64,000 bases of DNA from Eutreptiella sp. 'Long Island Sound 2002'. Lineage: Eukaryota; Euglenozoa; Euglenophyceae; Eutreptiales; Eutreptiaceae. Of the stretch, positions 1-14,000 are shown one piece after another; position 1 is the first letter of the stretch; each line of letters opens with the position of its first letter. The notes under the pieces are model-generated. The model did not search any database. It was not told where the DNA came from and was given only the letters and a program-made list of their open reading frames with translations. The translations under genes were made by a program, and so were the position numbers. Location of the stretch: positions 45,314,429 through 45,378,428 of the forward strand of contig OZ038393.1 of the NCBI GenBank assembly GCA_964036045.1. Reading direction: 5' to 3'.

Positions 1-1267
1 ACATGTGGCAGGCTGAGCATGCAGCTGGCATGTGCAGGGCGCTGCAGGGTCACGCGGCGGCCCTCCCCAGGGCCCCGGCGCCGCAGTCGTCCAGCAACAG
101 GCCGGCAGCCTTGCTAGCACTGCTGCATAACGCGTCGCGGGCGTGGTACTGGGTTGTGGCGGCGTTGGAGCCCCACTCCTCGGCGCTGCGCCTGTACGAT
201 CGCGTGCAGGGCACGGTGCTCACGGTCCGCCCCGCCGACCTGGAGGCCCTGCACCTTAGCGCACTGAGTGGCGACGGGGGCGACGCGCTGTACCTCCAAG
301 GGACCGTGGCAGGCGCGGCCGCGACACGCTTCCGCCGGCAGAGCGGAGGAGATGCCCTCCGCCTGGTTATGGCGGAGAACATGGGGCCGTGGCTCCGGGC
401 GTTCTCCACGTCCAGGTGGAAGGTCGAGGGCGACCGGGAGAAGTTCGCCTACGCGTGGCGCCGCTGGGTGGAGGAGCAGTTTCCCGTGGGGGGAATGCTG
501 CACCTGCCGCAACCACCAAGCGTGCCACCAGTACGGCCCGCGGCACCCCCGACCGCGGCGGCGAGGCAGGCCCCGAAAGCGGCGCCCAAGCCGCCGCCCA
601 AGAGGAGCCCCCCGCCTCAGTATGGCGCCTATGCCAACATTCGGTACGTGCTGCAGCACTTCGGTGGTGACTTGGCCACGGATCAGCGTGGGACAAAGAC
701 GATCAATGTGTGCCCCTGGTCTTGGCTGGAGGGGCTGGTCACTGCACTTGGAAAGCTGGCAAGCACTGCCGGCCCACCCACCTCCACCCCAAGGACCTGC
801 TGGACCACATCCAGCGGGACCATGCGACTGATCCGGCGCAACGGGACCAGGCGCTGGCCATGCTGACTGGCGTTATGCCGGGGGGCCAGGCGGGGCCTTT
901 CGCGTCGGCCCAGGCGGGGTCCAGAGCGCTCACGCTGCCCACGGGTGCCCGCCCTGCGGCGGGGCGCGGGGCGTCGCCGTCGGCGGCACGATCTGGAGCG
1001 ATTGGGTCTGCAGCACGGCGTGGGGCGGTGTCTTCTACGGGGAGCACGGCGGCAAGTACATCCAGCGGACAGGCACAGGGGGAACCCGCCACATCTGCCG
1101 GGTCTCAGCAGGCGACGGCCGCCTCGGGCGGAGGCCCACGGGGTCAGGGGCCACCTCGCCACCCGCCCGCGCCGGGTGCGGGTGGTCCCCCTGAACCTGC
1201 TGGTGGCCCCTCTCCGTCCAGTGATCCGGATCCGGCGGGGGGCCTCGATCCACACGTGCAGCCATGA
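1..1267 (+). pseudogene. LINE-A copy 1 ORF1 (nucleic-acid-binding, gag-like), frameshifted
   Basis: ORF1 product of the retrotransposon, presumably binding element RNA. It is open from the window edge to about 729, where one base is missing relative to copy 2 (CTGGAGGGG here, CTGGATGGGG there). The frame resumes from 710 and runs to a TGA at 1265-1267. The N-terminal 150 residues form an uncharacterised domain rich in Trp and Arg. Near 715-830 (second frame) lies a Cys/His cluster, C-x-W ... GRCTWK/GHCTWK ... HC ... DHIQRDH, that looks like a C2H2-type zinc finger. The last 130 residues are Ala/Gly/Ser/Pro-rich and probably disordered. The terminating TGA is in the same frame as ORF2. Confidence 0.75.
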
Positions 1268-4200
1268 AGGGGCCCAGCCTCCGACACGCGAGCGGCGGTG
1301 TCCTGGAACGTCCAGGGCTCGATGCGGGGGGACGGTGTACCAGTGGCCCCAGGTATGCTCGACGGTGAAGCGCTGGCGGCGGGCATCATGAAGGCCGAGG
1401 GTGCCATCCTGGGCCTATTCCAGGAGACTGGCCTGCAGGACCCACACGGTGTGGTGCACTCCGAGAACCAATGGCGTCACCACGGGTATCATGCATACCC
1501 AGGGGTGGATGCCAAGGCGGCGTCGGCGGCGGCGGTGCGCGGCGGGCTCTTGATTGCCCTTCGGGCGGACGTGTTCGCCGCGGAGGAAGTTCGAGACATC
1601 GTGGACATCGTGCCGGGCAAGGCCATGGCCCTGGATGTGGTGACCGCAGGTGGCACCCTCACGGTCATCAACGTCCACGGCCCGGGTAGCGGCGGCGACT
1701 CCTCGGCGTCTAAGGCGTCCTTCTGGGCTGACGTGGCCATGTACGCGGCGGCCAAGAGCGCGGGTGGCACCAGGGCCGTGCTGCTCGGAGGGGACTTCAA
1801 CGTGTGGCTGGAGTCCCCGTGGCACCCTACCACGAGGAGGTTCCAAGCCCTGTGGGAACAGTGTGGTTTCCACAGGGCAGGCCCGGAACGGGAGGAGGAC
1901 CAGAGGCCCACGAGGGCAGGGCACCGACTGGACTCCTTCCTTCTAAACTCGCCTCTGGTCCCGTGGGCGGCGCGTGAGCGCCCTCACTTAGCGCCGGGGC
2001 GGTCTCCTGCGTCACTGGGGTCGGATCATGGCCCTGTGGTCCTGGACATCCCGCTGGCGGTGGCCGGCAAGGAGAGGGTCACCAGGATGGCCTACTCGCA
2101 CGCCGAGGGCAGGCTGCACGCCATACGCCCGGACTCCCCGGGGGTTCGTGAGGCGGCAGCGGCAGTACTGCAGAAGGCCTGCGGGGATCAGCGGCTACAG
2201 GCGTGGCTCTCGTCGGACCAGGACACTGCCACCATGGGCACGTCGGAGGTGCAAACGGTCTTTGACCTGCTCTACGCCTTCCGTGATGACGTGTCTAGGG
2301 TCACGGGAGTGCGCATGCCTTCCGGCGTGGACCCGAAGTACCCATACGGGCAGGCGGAAACGGAGGCGTCGCTGGACCAGGTCCTCTCGGATCAGCAGGC
2401 CCTGGCCTGGCGTGCCCATCAGCTGTGGCAACGGGACGCGGCGGCGGCCGGACTCCACTCCCAGCAAGCGACTGCCCTACTACAGCACCTCCGGCGAGTG
2501 GACCCCGACCTGTCCCCCGCCTCGGTAGAGGACCTGCGTGCCGCATTGGACCAACAGCTCCACCAGCTGGAGACACGCGTGGAGGAGCTGCGGGATGTCC
2601 TCAGGAGCAACAGGCGCCGGTCCATCAAGGACTACTGCCGGGGCAGGGTGCCGGATCTGCAGCTCCGGTGGACGGCGATACGGGGGGCCATCAACGTGGT
2701 GAACTATGCCCCGTCAGGCCTATGGTCTGTACGCGTCCGCGAGTCGGAGAAGGTGCTCTTGGAGGCCTCGGACGTCATTGGCGAGGTCCAGAGGTATTGG
2801 GAGGCGCTGTACGCCAAGCGGCCAGTGAACCTGCCGGCCTTCGAGCGGCTGGTTCGGGCCCACATTCCCAAAGGGGTGCCGGAGGAATGGAGGTCGGTGC
2901 AGGACTACACCATGCAGGACCTTAAAGACGCCGTGAGGCAGGCCGTGGCGGACGACAAAGCTCCGGGGTCCAACCGGGTCACGGCTGCCCTCATAGCAGA
3001 GCTGCCTGAACCGGTGCAGGGGCTCCTGGTGCATGCGTACAGGGCAATCCTGCGGGGTGCGGACGTCCCGGAGTCCTGGCACGAGGCCATTATCTGGCTG
3101 ATGCCCAAGGGCACAGCCACGGGCAACCTGGACGAGTACAGGCCGATAGCGCTGGGGCAGCAAGACATGCGAATGCTCATGACTCCCCTTATGCGGAGGT
3201 TCACAGCTGTTCTGGCACGCAAGGGACTGGCCGCGGACTGGCAGTTCGGAGCCATGCCGGGCTCCACGGCGGCTGCCCCGGTGTTCCTGGCCCAGCGCAG
3301 GCTGCAGCGTGGGCTGGAGGAAAACCACGTCCTGGCCTTCGATGTGTCGAAGGCTTTTGACACAGCGCCGCACGGAGCGCTGGCGCTCCTCCTGCGCCAC
3401 ATGGGTCCTCGGAGGAGCTCATCAGGCTCTTCCACACCCTGAGCTGCGGGTCTCTGGTGCGCATCGTCACCGCGCACGGCCCGACGCCGAGCATACGGCT
3501 CCACAGGGGCTTGCGGCAGGGCAGTGCGGAGAGCGCTGTGCTCTACCTCCTCCTTTTGGAGCCTCTCCTATTGGAGCCTCTCCTGCGGAGCCTCGCCTGT
3601 AAGGCGCGGGGAGATGCTCGCCATGCGGTGCCACCCCTGATACAGGCGTACTGTGATGACCTCCTGTTGATAGCGCACTCCCTGCCGCAATTCCTGGAGT
3701 ACGCGGCGGCGATAGCGCGGTATCTCACTGACATGGGCATGTCCCTCAACGTGGGCAAATGCGCCTATGCCAATACTGCTCGCATCCATTCGATTATGGT
3801 ATACCTGAACCCGGGGGACACGGCGGCCCCATGGGTATGCTTACGTGCCAAGGGCACGGTACCATACTTGGGCCTGCGCCTCGATCCCAGGGGGATGGCG
3901 GCCATGAAGGAGAAACATGTACTCCGGTGTGAAGCCCTGCTGGGCTGGTGCAAGAACACGCTGGGGCCGGCGTCGGTGCCTCATGAGGTGATGGCGGCTG
4001 TGGTTGGAGGCATCGTGCGGTACGCGGCACCCTATCTGTCCGACACGGCGGAGGCGGTGATCAAGCTGAATACTGCCATCAAGGCTGCGGCCCTGCAGTT
4101 CGAGAAGCTGCCCAAGGACCTGTCCAACGTGGCGGTGCGGTCAGGTCATGGGCTACGGTTGGCGGATGTCCAAGTTATATGCCGCGACTCCGTCGTGGCG

Positions 4201-7200
4201 ACCATGGCTCAGCTCACCCACCACAGGTCGATGACAGTCCGTGATGAGCTGCAGGCCATGCTCCGAGACATGCACGTGCAGTACGGAGTGTGCGGGCAGT
4301 TCATGGTGCCCTCTGCGTCATTCGCCACACACGCTGGCAATACGTGGGTGGACAGGGTACTCAGGGCGATGGGGACGTTGCGCGTGGGGCTTCTCATGCC
4401 ATCGTCGGTGTACTCGTGTGTACACGCCCATCTGCCGCAAGTGCACTGGGCGGGGCGGAAGTGGGTGTCCCAATCCTATACCTTAAAGGGTAGGGACATC
4501 TGCATTCTCTCGGGGCCCCGCACAGATGCGACGGTACAGTCCCTGACTGATCCCGCAAATGACCTCCTGCATGCGCGGCTCCCCTGCCCTGCGCCTGGGC
4601 ACTGGGCGGTCCAGCTTCAGGAGTGCCATGAGGACCACCTGCACCTTCCGCACGCGGGAGTAGGGCCCCACCAGCTGGACCACGTGTGGCTCACGGGGCT
4701 TCGCGACTTCTTCTGGCCGCAGCTGCCCGGTCCGTTGACTCACCGGCTAATACACCCGGTGCGCCGAAAGAAAGCCAGCAAACGCAATAGACGGTCCGCT
4801 GCGGGGCTGTCCATGCCGTTCGTCCCGCTAGCCGCCCTCCTGTTTCTGTTGGGGGACGTCTTTGAGGGCTACCAACAGCAAGACGATCCGGCGTCCGTCC
4901 CCCTGCTCACTCCTCACGCCGGGGGCGGCATAAGCCCGCCACCACTGTGGGTTGTGCACGGGCGGCCAGCGTTTTCCAGGGCGTGCGCGGCGGTGCACAA
5001 GTGCAGCGAATGGGCAATTGTTCTTCTGCTGCCGGCAGGCCCGATCCCGGATCCGGATGAGTACTCGGTCCCGGAAGTGGTCCGGATGTCCAACGTGCCG
5101 CACGATCCGCACGTCGCCGTCACGTCGTTGCGTGATGGCGGCGCAGTGGAGCAGGGGTATGTGGTGGTATACCAGCCTTCCTGCTCCGCAACAGTTTGGG
5201 GAGCGGAGTATACCACCGCCCTGGACGCCATAAAGTCAGTCTGCGGATGTGACCAGGCCTGGAGACCACATGCGGTGTATCGACCGAGGGTGGTCCTGTC
5301 CCCGGAGCTCACGGCCTCCAGTGCGGCGTCCCTGGGAAAGGTGGTGCAGAGCCCCCACTCCGACGTGGCGTGGCTGGAGCCCCACCGGTACTGCTGGGTG
5401 CCGGTGGCGACTAAAGTCACATCGTCTGACGCGTCGCCCCAGGGAAACGACGCCACAAACGTGGCGGTGGCCAGCCACGGAATCCCCACATGGACGGGTG
5501 CCATCTACGGCACGGTCCCGGAGGCAGAGATCATTGGCACGGCGGCGTACTTGTTGCACACGCCCCCGTCAGCGTGCACGGTACACGTGGTGGATGCGTC
5601 CGTCATAGGAGCGCATCTCCGCAGGGCGCAGGAGGCCCTGTACCGTGGCATCAAGGGGCCGACATCACATCTGGTCAATCAGCACGCACTGAGCTGGATA
5701 GTGGAGGGGCTGCGGCGGCTGCCGCGCCGGGTTGGGGGGCCGCACCACTGGGTGGTGAGGCAGAGCTCGCACTTGGCTGCGGTCCCGCTCGAGGCACCGG
5801 ACTCTGCCGCGGCCCGTGCAATGGCCCCGCCAGTCCATCTTGTCCTGCCGAAGGAGCACGCCATCCTCTTGGTGCCGGGGGATAGTGGTGAGCTCGAGCC
5901 GCGTGTGCCATCCATGCAAGCCCTTCAGCAAGTCCGGGAGATGGAGTGGCGTTCGATGGCGGCTCGCACCAGGGCGCACACGCCACTGGCTGGCGCCTGC
6001 GAGGCGATGCCCCTGGGAGCTGTGCATCACGGCCCAACGCACAGGAATATGCTGCGGGCACGTGACGGTCGCTTGTCCACCATGCACGTCATGCAACGGT
6101 GGAGACAGAAGCTCACGCGTATGGCAATACCAGCCTACCCCTGTATCTTCTGTGGGGGGCCGGAGGAGGACATTGGCCACATGCGCCTACTGTGTGCGCG
6201 GGACGAGGAGGTGGCTGGGCTCCTGTGCAGGCGTGTGGAGGAGTTCACGGCGGAGCTACCCCTGACGGACAGGGCGGTGGAGTTCGTGGCGTGGAGGGAG
6301 CACGGCTGCAGGTGGACTGAATCCCTGATGGCGGGTGTCGTCCCCGGGGACCTGAAGCGGCTGTTCGCTGCGGTGCGAGCGGCGTCGTCCCGGGGCCCTG
6401 CCAAGGCCAGGCTCTTTGTGGAGGACATGGTCCAGATTGGGGAAGATGTGTATGCCCGCAGGAACCATCGGCTCACCCAGATCATGCAGCTGCCGATGCA
6501 AGATCGAAGGAGGGCGGTATACGCGTTTCTGGGCGGTGACACACCCTTCTGCCCGCCGGCAGGGAGGATCCTGCAGCGTCCGCCGTGGAACCCGTTTGCC
6601 GGCCTCCCCGGCGACCTGCGGGCAACCTTTCAGAGGGCACCGCTGCACCCACTGCTGGTGTCGCGGTCGTGCGTCGAGCATGACGAGGCCCTGTCCTTGT
6701 TCCCTCACTGGATGGCGGCGGTGGCGCAGGCCTTCGACCAGTGGATCGGTTCATGGGTGGCGCGGGACATCACGGCATTCAGGGAGTGGTCCCGCGTGGT
6801 GTCGGCGCAGTCGTGGGCCCAGGTGCGTGGTACCAAGGTGAGAAGCCCTGACGGCCAGAGTGATCCCTGGCTCCAGGTGTACGCCAACCATCCAGCTGTG
6901 GGGAACGTCATGGGCTGGCCTCGCGAGGTGCTGCCGGTCCTTCAGCAACCTCTGTGCAGTCTCCCAGTCCTGGCGGTGGCTGTCGTACTTGACGTGGGTA
7001 CGTTGTGGCTGTATGACCGGCAGCTGCGACGAGCCGTACCAACGGTCACGGAGCAGCGGTCCATGGCAGTGTTAGTGGGCTCCAAGCAGCTGGCACGGGT
7101 ACAGAGCGACGACGCGCAAGGCCACGTCACGGAGGCCATGTTCTCTCTACCAGAGGGGGACGACCACGTGGCTGCCGATGCCCGTCACACCCTTGACACC

Positions 7201-7929
7201 CTGGGCCTCGCGGCGGTCATTGAGGCTCCGGCGGGAGGACAACGCTTGGTTCTGGCTTCCGCCAGGGGCCCGGAGCAGGACGGGGTCGATGTCATCGGGG
7301 AGGTCTTGCGAGACTACGGTTGGGAGCTCCTGGCGCATGGCACGCGCAGCCCCAAAGTGGCGCGGTGGCCCCGGCTGCTTGAGAGCCTGCCGGTGATGCC
7401 CGACGGGCGACCGATACTCCGCCCGGTGTCCACGTGGGAGGAAGCGAGGCGCAGCCTCCTCAGTTGTGCCATAGCACGCACGCTGGCGAGGGCTTTGCTC
7501 GGGCTCCAGGACGCGTGCTGCGATGTATGGCAGGACCTGTGGTCGCAGTGTTGTGATGGTAACTGCGTTCCATCGCGGTCTGTGCTTCCGCAGCGATGCC
7601 ACGGGTGCGGGGAAACGGTGTCAGTTTGGGTTCATCACTGTGCCTCCGCCCCGCTGTGCGGGACATGTAAGGAGCGTGCCGATGGGGGGTGGCCTAAGGC
7701 GAGGTGGGCACTGCGGCACTCTGGACAGATGTCCTCAAGTGCCTGGAAGACTATCCAGGATGTCCTGAAGAGCGTCCGAGTGGAAGGGGTACGGTGCCCT
7801 GGAGCGCCGTCTGCGGCCCTGCCCCTGATGCTGTGGTGGGCGGCTCTGGAGGGCGACTCACAGATACTCTGGTTGTGGCATCGCGGAGGAAATGGTGACG
7901 GCGTGGTGGGGGCCGGGGGTGCAGGTTGA
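1268..7929 (+). pseudogene. LINE-A copy 1 ORF2: APE endonuclease, reverse transcriptase, RNase H, zinc finger
   Basis: Polyprotein for target-primed reverse transcription. Visible in order: AP-like endonuclease (W-N-V-Q-G at about 1304, G-D-F-N-V-W near 1791, H-R-L-D-S-F near 1925, S-D-H-G-P near 2023); a helical linker; RT (F-D-V-S-K-A-F-D near 3338, catalytic Y-C-D-D near 3649); RNase H-like residues (S-S-D-A-S near 5425, E-A-E-I near 5521, V-V-D-A-S near 5590, A-P-D-S-A-A-A-R near 5796); a CCHC finger (C-x2-C ... G-H-M-R-L-L-C, 6142-6200); and a long tail with a second Cys cluster near 7600-7690. One base is missing near 3405 (ATGGGTCCTCGG, against ATGGGTGTCCCGG in copy 2), breaking the RT. 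ORF1 and ORF2 share a frame, separated only by TGA, and no in-frame ATG precedes the endonuclease. Confidence 0.9.
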
Positions 7930-8479
7930 TGGGGTTGGGAATTGTGGGTGCACCAGCTACCGTCCCTACGCTGGACGCAGCGGAGGGGGTAGCGCCTGAG
8001 AAGCAGTGCCTTCGCGGCCTGATTGTGCGGTACTCGCAGGCGGCGTATGACGGCCAACGCGATGTGACAGGTCGTGCCGGCCTGATGGTGAGCCGTACTG
8101 CCCCCGTGCATGAGGGTCGGACAGGGATGCTTCACCCGCCTGCCCCGGGTCGCCGCATACAACAGTGAGGTGTCATGGGTCGTCCCGACCAGGGTAATAA
8201 GGCCCAAACCCCTGTAGGGTATTCCCATGGCACCGGGGTCTCTACTGGCGGCCCGGCTACGGCAGTGTTGAGGGTGGTTGCTCGGGATACACCGGGGGTG
8301 CACGGAGTTGTCTGGGGGTTACAGCGTTGCGGCGCCCCCTGGGAGTGTTACACGGGGTTGCGGGGTCAGCCTGCAGGCCCCGGGAGCGGCAACGGGGCGA
8401 AGATGTGTGCGTGGAAGGATATGACAGTGGGGTCGTCAGGGGGACAGTATGGCGGGCGTCGTGGAGACGACGTGGCAGC

Positions 8480-8800
8480 ATGGGAGGAGCGCTCACGGGG
8501 GGCACGTGGAGTTCCAGGTGGCGGCGTACTGGAGTCTTGGGGGTAAACGCGGCGGTACTGGGATCCGTACGGTGGGGGTACGCGGCGGTACTGGGGAACC
8601 GTGCAGTGGGGAAGCAGCGGGGAAGTTCCAGATGACGGAGTACTGGAGTCTTGGGGGTATACGCGGCGGTACTGGGGACCGTATGGTGGGGGTACGCGGC
8701 GGTACTGGGGTCCGTACGGTGGGGGAACGCGGCGGTACTGGGGAACCGTACAGTGGGGAGCACGGGGATGCATGGCGGTACTGGGGTGTCCCCCTGACCC
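8480..8800 (+). repeat. Minisatellite in LINE-A 3' UTR
   Basis: Imperfect tandem units of about 33-36 bp built on GGCGGTACTGGG followed by a CCGTACGGTGGGGGTACG-type half, about eight copies with interruptions. The same array is present in copy 2 at about 47,130-47,400 in reverse, and degenerate pieces occur at 10,590-10,640 and 16,845-16,890. Confidence 0.7.
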
Positions 8801-9436
8801 CGCTAACAACTCAGGGGGAGCGCGGGGGCATCCCCTGGCCCCGTTAACAAACTAGAGGGACCGTGCCTGCGGGCATGTACATAATCTAACCTCTGACCAT
8901 GGCCTTGTGGTTGCGGTGGTGCGTGTCGTGGCGGCTAGCAGGTGGCGTCGGCGTGGCAACGGCGGTACTGCGCGGCGTCGTAGCAAAAGTATGCAGTCGC
9001 CTCGCCACTGTAACGGCTTACCCCTGGGGGGCGCCAGTCCGGTCGGCTAGAGGCGAGGAGGGCAGAGGAGCGGCATGCTGAGTGGTCCGGGGGGTGACGC
9101 GCGGGCCAATGCTATAAGTAGGCTCGCCACGTCGTCGGTGGGGGCCGAACCTGCGGCCTGGCCGCTGATGTGGCGGAAGAGGCGCAACCACGGAAGCTGG
9201 CCAATCAGTGCAGGTAAGGGTCAAGGGTAGGCGCCAGGGCATTGTATGTGGGCCAGATGAGGTGCACCTGGTTACCACGGCCCGGGGCGAGCCTCTGGTG
9301 GGTAGCCCTACAGGGGGTCGATAACCAAGCTACGGCACCCACCAGCCCGAATCCCAGCCAGCGATATTCACGGGTTGTGCCACCCCCGTCACGTAGCGGC
9401 CGGCGTCCCCCCCTGTAGACCCTCAAGATATATTAT

Positions 9437-10144
9437 ATGTGGGCAAGTGGATACCTCGAAGCAGATTGGGCGCTGGCCCCTGACATGGGGTGCCAGCATG
9501 GTATATATCTGGGGTGTGGGGGCAGCACAGGGCCACGGGAACGTGGAATTGATACCGTGTTTCTGTACTATACTAGGGGACTGGTGCGGTGGGACGGTGG
9601 CGTACATTGTGGAGACATGGGGGCGATGAAAGCTGAGGGCCAGGCTAGGCTGGAGCCTCCCAGAAATCCTGGCTATGCACATACGGGCTATTGCGTGCTG
9701 GCAGAGGGATACCTGGAGTCAGGGGTGGTGGGCAGACTCGGGGACGCAGACGGCAATGGATTCCATGGGGTCATGAGTGATGGATGTCTCCACGGTGGCG
9801 GGGGTACGCGAACAACGGAGAGTCCGCTCTTGCTTCGCCGCATGCGTGCTGCTTTGTGCCTTGGTTGCCGCTTTGCGCCGGACGGAGAAGCCTTTGCTTT
9901 CTGCTTGTTGCGATGCTGCTGCATTGCTGTGCCTTGCCCCCTTACCCCCGGCGAACAAACGGGCCAGCGTCCGTCGCCGTTGCTAATGCTAACGCTTTGC
10001 AGTCGCCACTGCCCCCAAAGCCTGGTTGACCGGTATCCCCGGTCCTCTGGGTCCTCCGTCATGCTGTGGGCCACCTCAGGCAGCCCTGGGACCCACGGGA
10101 TCGAGCGAGGCAGGAACCACCTGTCGGCGCGAGATGCCCGGTAA
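9437..10144 (+). other. Open frame in LINE-A 3' UTR retained in both copies
   Basis: A 225-codon stretch is open here and in copy 2 (46,466-45,792, minus) without a single indel between them. The two translations differ at roughly one residue in six, whereas ORF2 differs far less, which argues against purifying selection. No known domain. It could be a fast-evolving accessory ORF or chance openness of GC-rich DNA; I favour chance. Confidence 0.25.
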
Positions 10145-10185
10145 CTCCAGTAGACGGCATGATAAGTGGTTATGACTATGACTAT

Positions 10186-10660
<475 letters not shown>

Positions 10661-11029
10661 CAGAACGGAATCAACGTTTTTTGTTCGTCAAAAATGAATC
10701 CATAAAGTTTTGTTGTTCCGGGGGGTTTTCGAACGTGCCGGACGTCATGGAAGCATCCGTTTTGTTCATTTCCACCGTTTTCCATGTGAGAAGCGTATCG
10801 TGCCGTTGCCTCTACCTTGGCTTTCGTGCTCCGTGTGCCGCGCGTGTTACGCGTGTTACGTGTTCTAAGCGTTCGCTTCTAGGTGTGCCTCTGGAACTCG
10901 AATAACTCGTGTCGCATATCCGTGCAAGGCGTGTTCCGCGTTCCGCACGTAACCGACATCACGCTTCTGGAGGCCGGAACCCACGTTTTGCGCGAGCTAC
11001 GCGTCCTCCTGTACCTCAGCCCTTTCTTT
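10661..11029 (+). other. 5' flank of the acidic nuclear protein gene
   Basis: No ORF. The first 100 bp are AT-richer. From about 10,800 to 10,990 the sequence resembles the introner-like introns downstream (GCGTGTTACGCGTGTTACG, GTGCCTCTGGAAC, GCGTGTTCCGCGTTCCG) and ends in a plausible acceptor, TGTACCTCAG, 22 bases before the ATG at 11,030. It may be a 5'-UTR intron. No core promoter element recognised. Confidence 0.4.
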
Positions 11030-14000
11030 ATGCCCGCACCGCTTTTCCCGGATAGCCACAAGCAGTGGCTCGCCAAGGGGGGCCACCTGGGCAGTTGGGG
11101 GAGCGCGGCCACGCTGAAGCACAACGCGTTCATCGTGTTCCAGATCAAACAACAGACATGTATGTGATTGTTCAATGGGGTGGAGTACGGGTGTTGTGCC
11201 TTTCGATGTCCCCCACGTCGATGTGGTTCGTTTCACATTTTTTTTTTCTGTTTCTGGGCCGTGCCACACATTTCTGCACAGCTGGGTGGCACGCAGCCTG
11301 GGTCAACCGCAAGAAGCCCGGCAGCAAGGATCGCCGAGAAGATGAGATGTACCTCACCAACGTCACCGCATATCAAGTATGCATGCATGACAAGTGCCAT
11401 TATGTTCCGTTTCGTCGCACCGTGCCGGTCCCTAGTCTCCATTTTCGATAAGCTGCTTACCCCACCAACTGCCTGCAGATCAAGACGAAGCCAAGCAAGC
11501 CCCGGGATCCCGCAAAAGTCCAAGATTGCCGCGCTAAGCCGGATGGATGGTTCGAGTACACAAAGGTTGTTCTGGGCGTGCTGCGTGTTGCATCTGTATG
11601 TGATTCTGCCCCCTGTTCTACGTGTGTTGCGCGTGTTGCGCGTTCTGCACGTTCCGCCGGTGTGCCTCTCGCTCCGCCTCTGGGGGCACCACCACCGTGT
11701 TACGCGTGCTGCGCGTTCTGCAGATCCAAGCGAACCGGTTGTGGACCTGGTTGGAGGGCGAGGCAGAAGAGAGTGAGGAGGAGGAGGAGGAGGAGGAGGA
11801 GGCAGCGGACGATGGAGACGAGGAGGAGGAAGAGGAGGAAGAGGAGGAAGACGACGACGTGCCATTGACACCCCATGGCAAGAAGCAGGCCCGAGGCACA
11901 GTGAAGAGGGAGCATTCAGAGGACGAGCCAGATGATGTGCCGGAGAAACACTCCTCTTCTGCTGCAAAGGCTTCTGGAAAGGCAGCACGGTCCACCATGC
12001 TGGAGGTCAAGCAGGAGCCGCAGACAATGGCAGAGAAGAAGAAGCGGAAGGCAGAGGAGCGGAGCCCGCCCAAGGTGCCACCGAAGAAGTCCGAGGCCGA
12101 GATGCCCAAGAAAAAGAAGGACAAGGACAAGCCGGCCCGTGGGAACGTGTCCTTTGCGATTAGCGGGAAGGGCCCGCAGAAGAGCATCAGCGCCGCACCG
12201 ACAAGAGCAGAGAAGTTCCAGCATGAAGGCGGGTACGACCGTGATCTGGACACAATGCAGAGAATCTTGGAGACGGACTTCAATGCGACCGTGGGTCGCC
12301 TGGTGATGCACTACAAGGAGTGCCTGTCGGAGGAACCCAGGTCCAAGCAAGAGCTCGGGTTGGCCCTGCTGCTGCACACCAGTGTGCGGGCCCTGAGCGT
12401 GCAAAGCGTGCTGAGATGCGGGACCAAGAACGCCCAGTCGGCTGCAGCAGCCCGTGAGCACTTCGAGAAGCGCTACCCATCGAGCAGCCCGAGACAAGTG
12501 GCGGAGGGGATTTTGAAGGGCCTTTCGGTTTGTACGGGTTGCGCCGCCGCGCCGCAATGGCCGGTGGACCTCAGCCCGCCGGCAGAGGGCCTGAGTTTGG
12601 GCAAGCTGAAAATGGAGGGCCTGCGAGGTGGTCGTGGAGGTGGGGTCAGCGATCGGGTGAGCGCAATGGGCATCGAAGACATCGTTGACATGGACACGGA
12701 TGTTTTGCAGGTGTTGCGCGCGTCCTCTGTTGTGTTTCTACGTAGTCGCTCCGCGCGTCATGCGCGTTCTGCGCGTTCTGCGTGTTTGCTTCTACTGTGC
12801 CTCTGGAGGACCGATCGTGTTTTCCGCGTTCTGCAGGAGAAGTTTGTCCGGTTTGTCCGGATGGCCGGCCTGATGGCGTACGAATTGGAAGAGGAACGGC
12901 AACTCGAACTTCCGGCGTCTGGAGCATGGTCGTTGGTGCGCACCCGAGAGCTGGCGGCGAAGAAACCGCGGGTATCTGTGTGCTTTGTGGTCTCGGTGGT
13001 GTGCGCGCTGGTGCCTCCGCGCCGCCTCTGGAGGCCCATGGTAGCGTGATGCGCGTTCTACGCGTGTTACACGCATGATTCCTTGCACGCTTCTGGAGGA
13101 GGACTTGCCGTGTTACACGTTGTGCAGACTGCCGCTTGGGATTGGGCGCCCCCGCACATGAGCGGGTACCCGCACCTGCCAGGCCCGCCACCGCAGTACC
13201 AGCAGTCGTACGACGAAGACCCGCAGTGGCCCAGCTATCCGCCACTGCCGCGGGGCCCGCCGCCGCATGGCCAGCCGCCGCGGGGCCACCCGCCTCCCTT
13301 GCCCTATGGTGCGCCGCCGCGGGGCCACCCCCCTCCCCTGCCGTATGGCGCGCCGCCGCGGGGTTCCCCGCCTCCCCTGCCCTATGGCGCGCCCCCCGGC
13401 GCATCGGGCGAGCCGCCGGAGCTTCGTCCGAAGGCGCTGCTCGGCCCATTCGCCGATGTGGCAGAGAGCAAGAAGGTGCGTGGGCGGCTGCGGAACCAAC
13501 CCGATCGTACGTCCTCCGTTGCGGCTTTCAATGCGTGGTTTGTACGGAGCCGTGAGTCACATGTATGTGGAGCCCGGTCTCGGCTGCCCGATGTTCTGCC
13601 ACTTGGTTGCCCCCCTCGTGTTTCCACAGGATCCGCAGGAGACGGGCGAGACGCGGGACGATCCCCAGAGCATCAAAACAGAAGGATCTGGCGCCGTTGG
13701 GATGGAGGTGGAGCAGGTCGCTGTGCTGCGTGTTCTCCACGCGTGCTTCTTTGTCGCCTCTAGAGGCTGGTACGCCCCGTGTTGCGCGTGGTGCGCGTTC
13801 TCCGCGTTCTACATGTCTTGCCTCCGCCGTGCCTCTGGAGGACAGACATCACGTCGTTCGCGTTCTGCAGAAGCCTCCCCCAGAGACGGAAGGTCAGGGG
13901 GCCAAAGAAGGACCCAAGGAGCCCGCAGAAGGCGCTGCAGAAGGCGCTGCCGCACGCACGGAGGTCTCAGCAGGGGGCGATGATGGTCCGGCAGGTGAGC

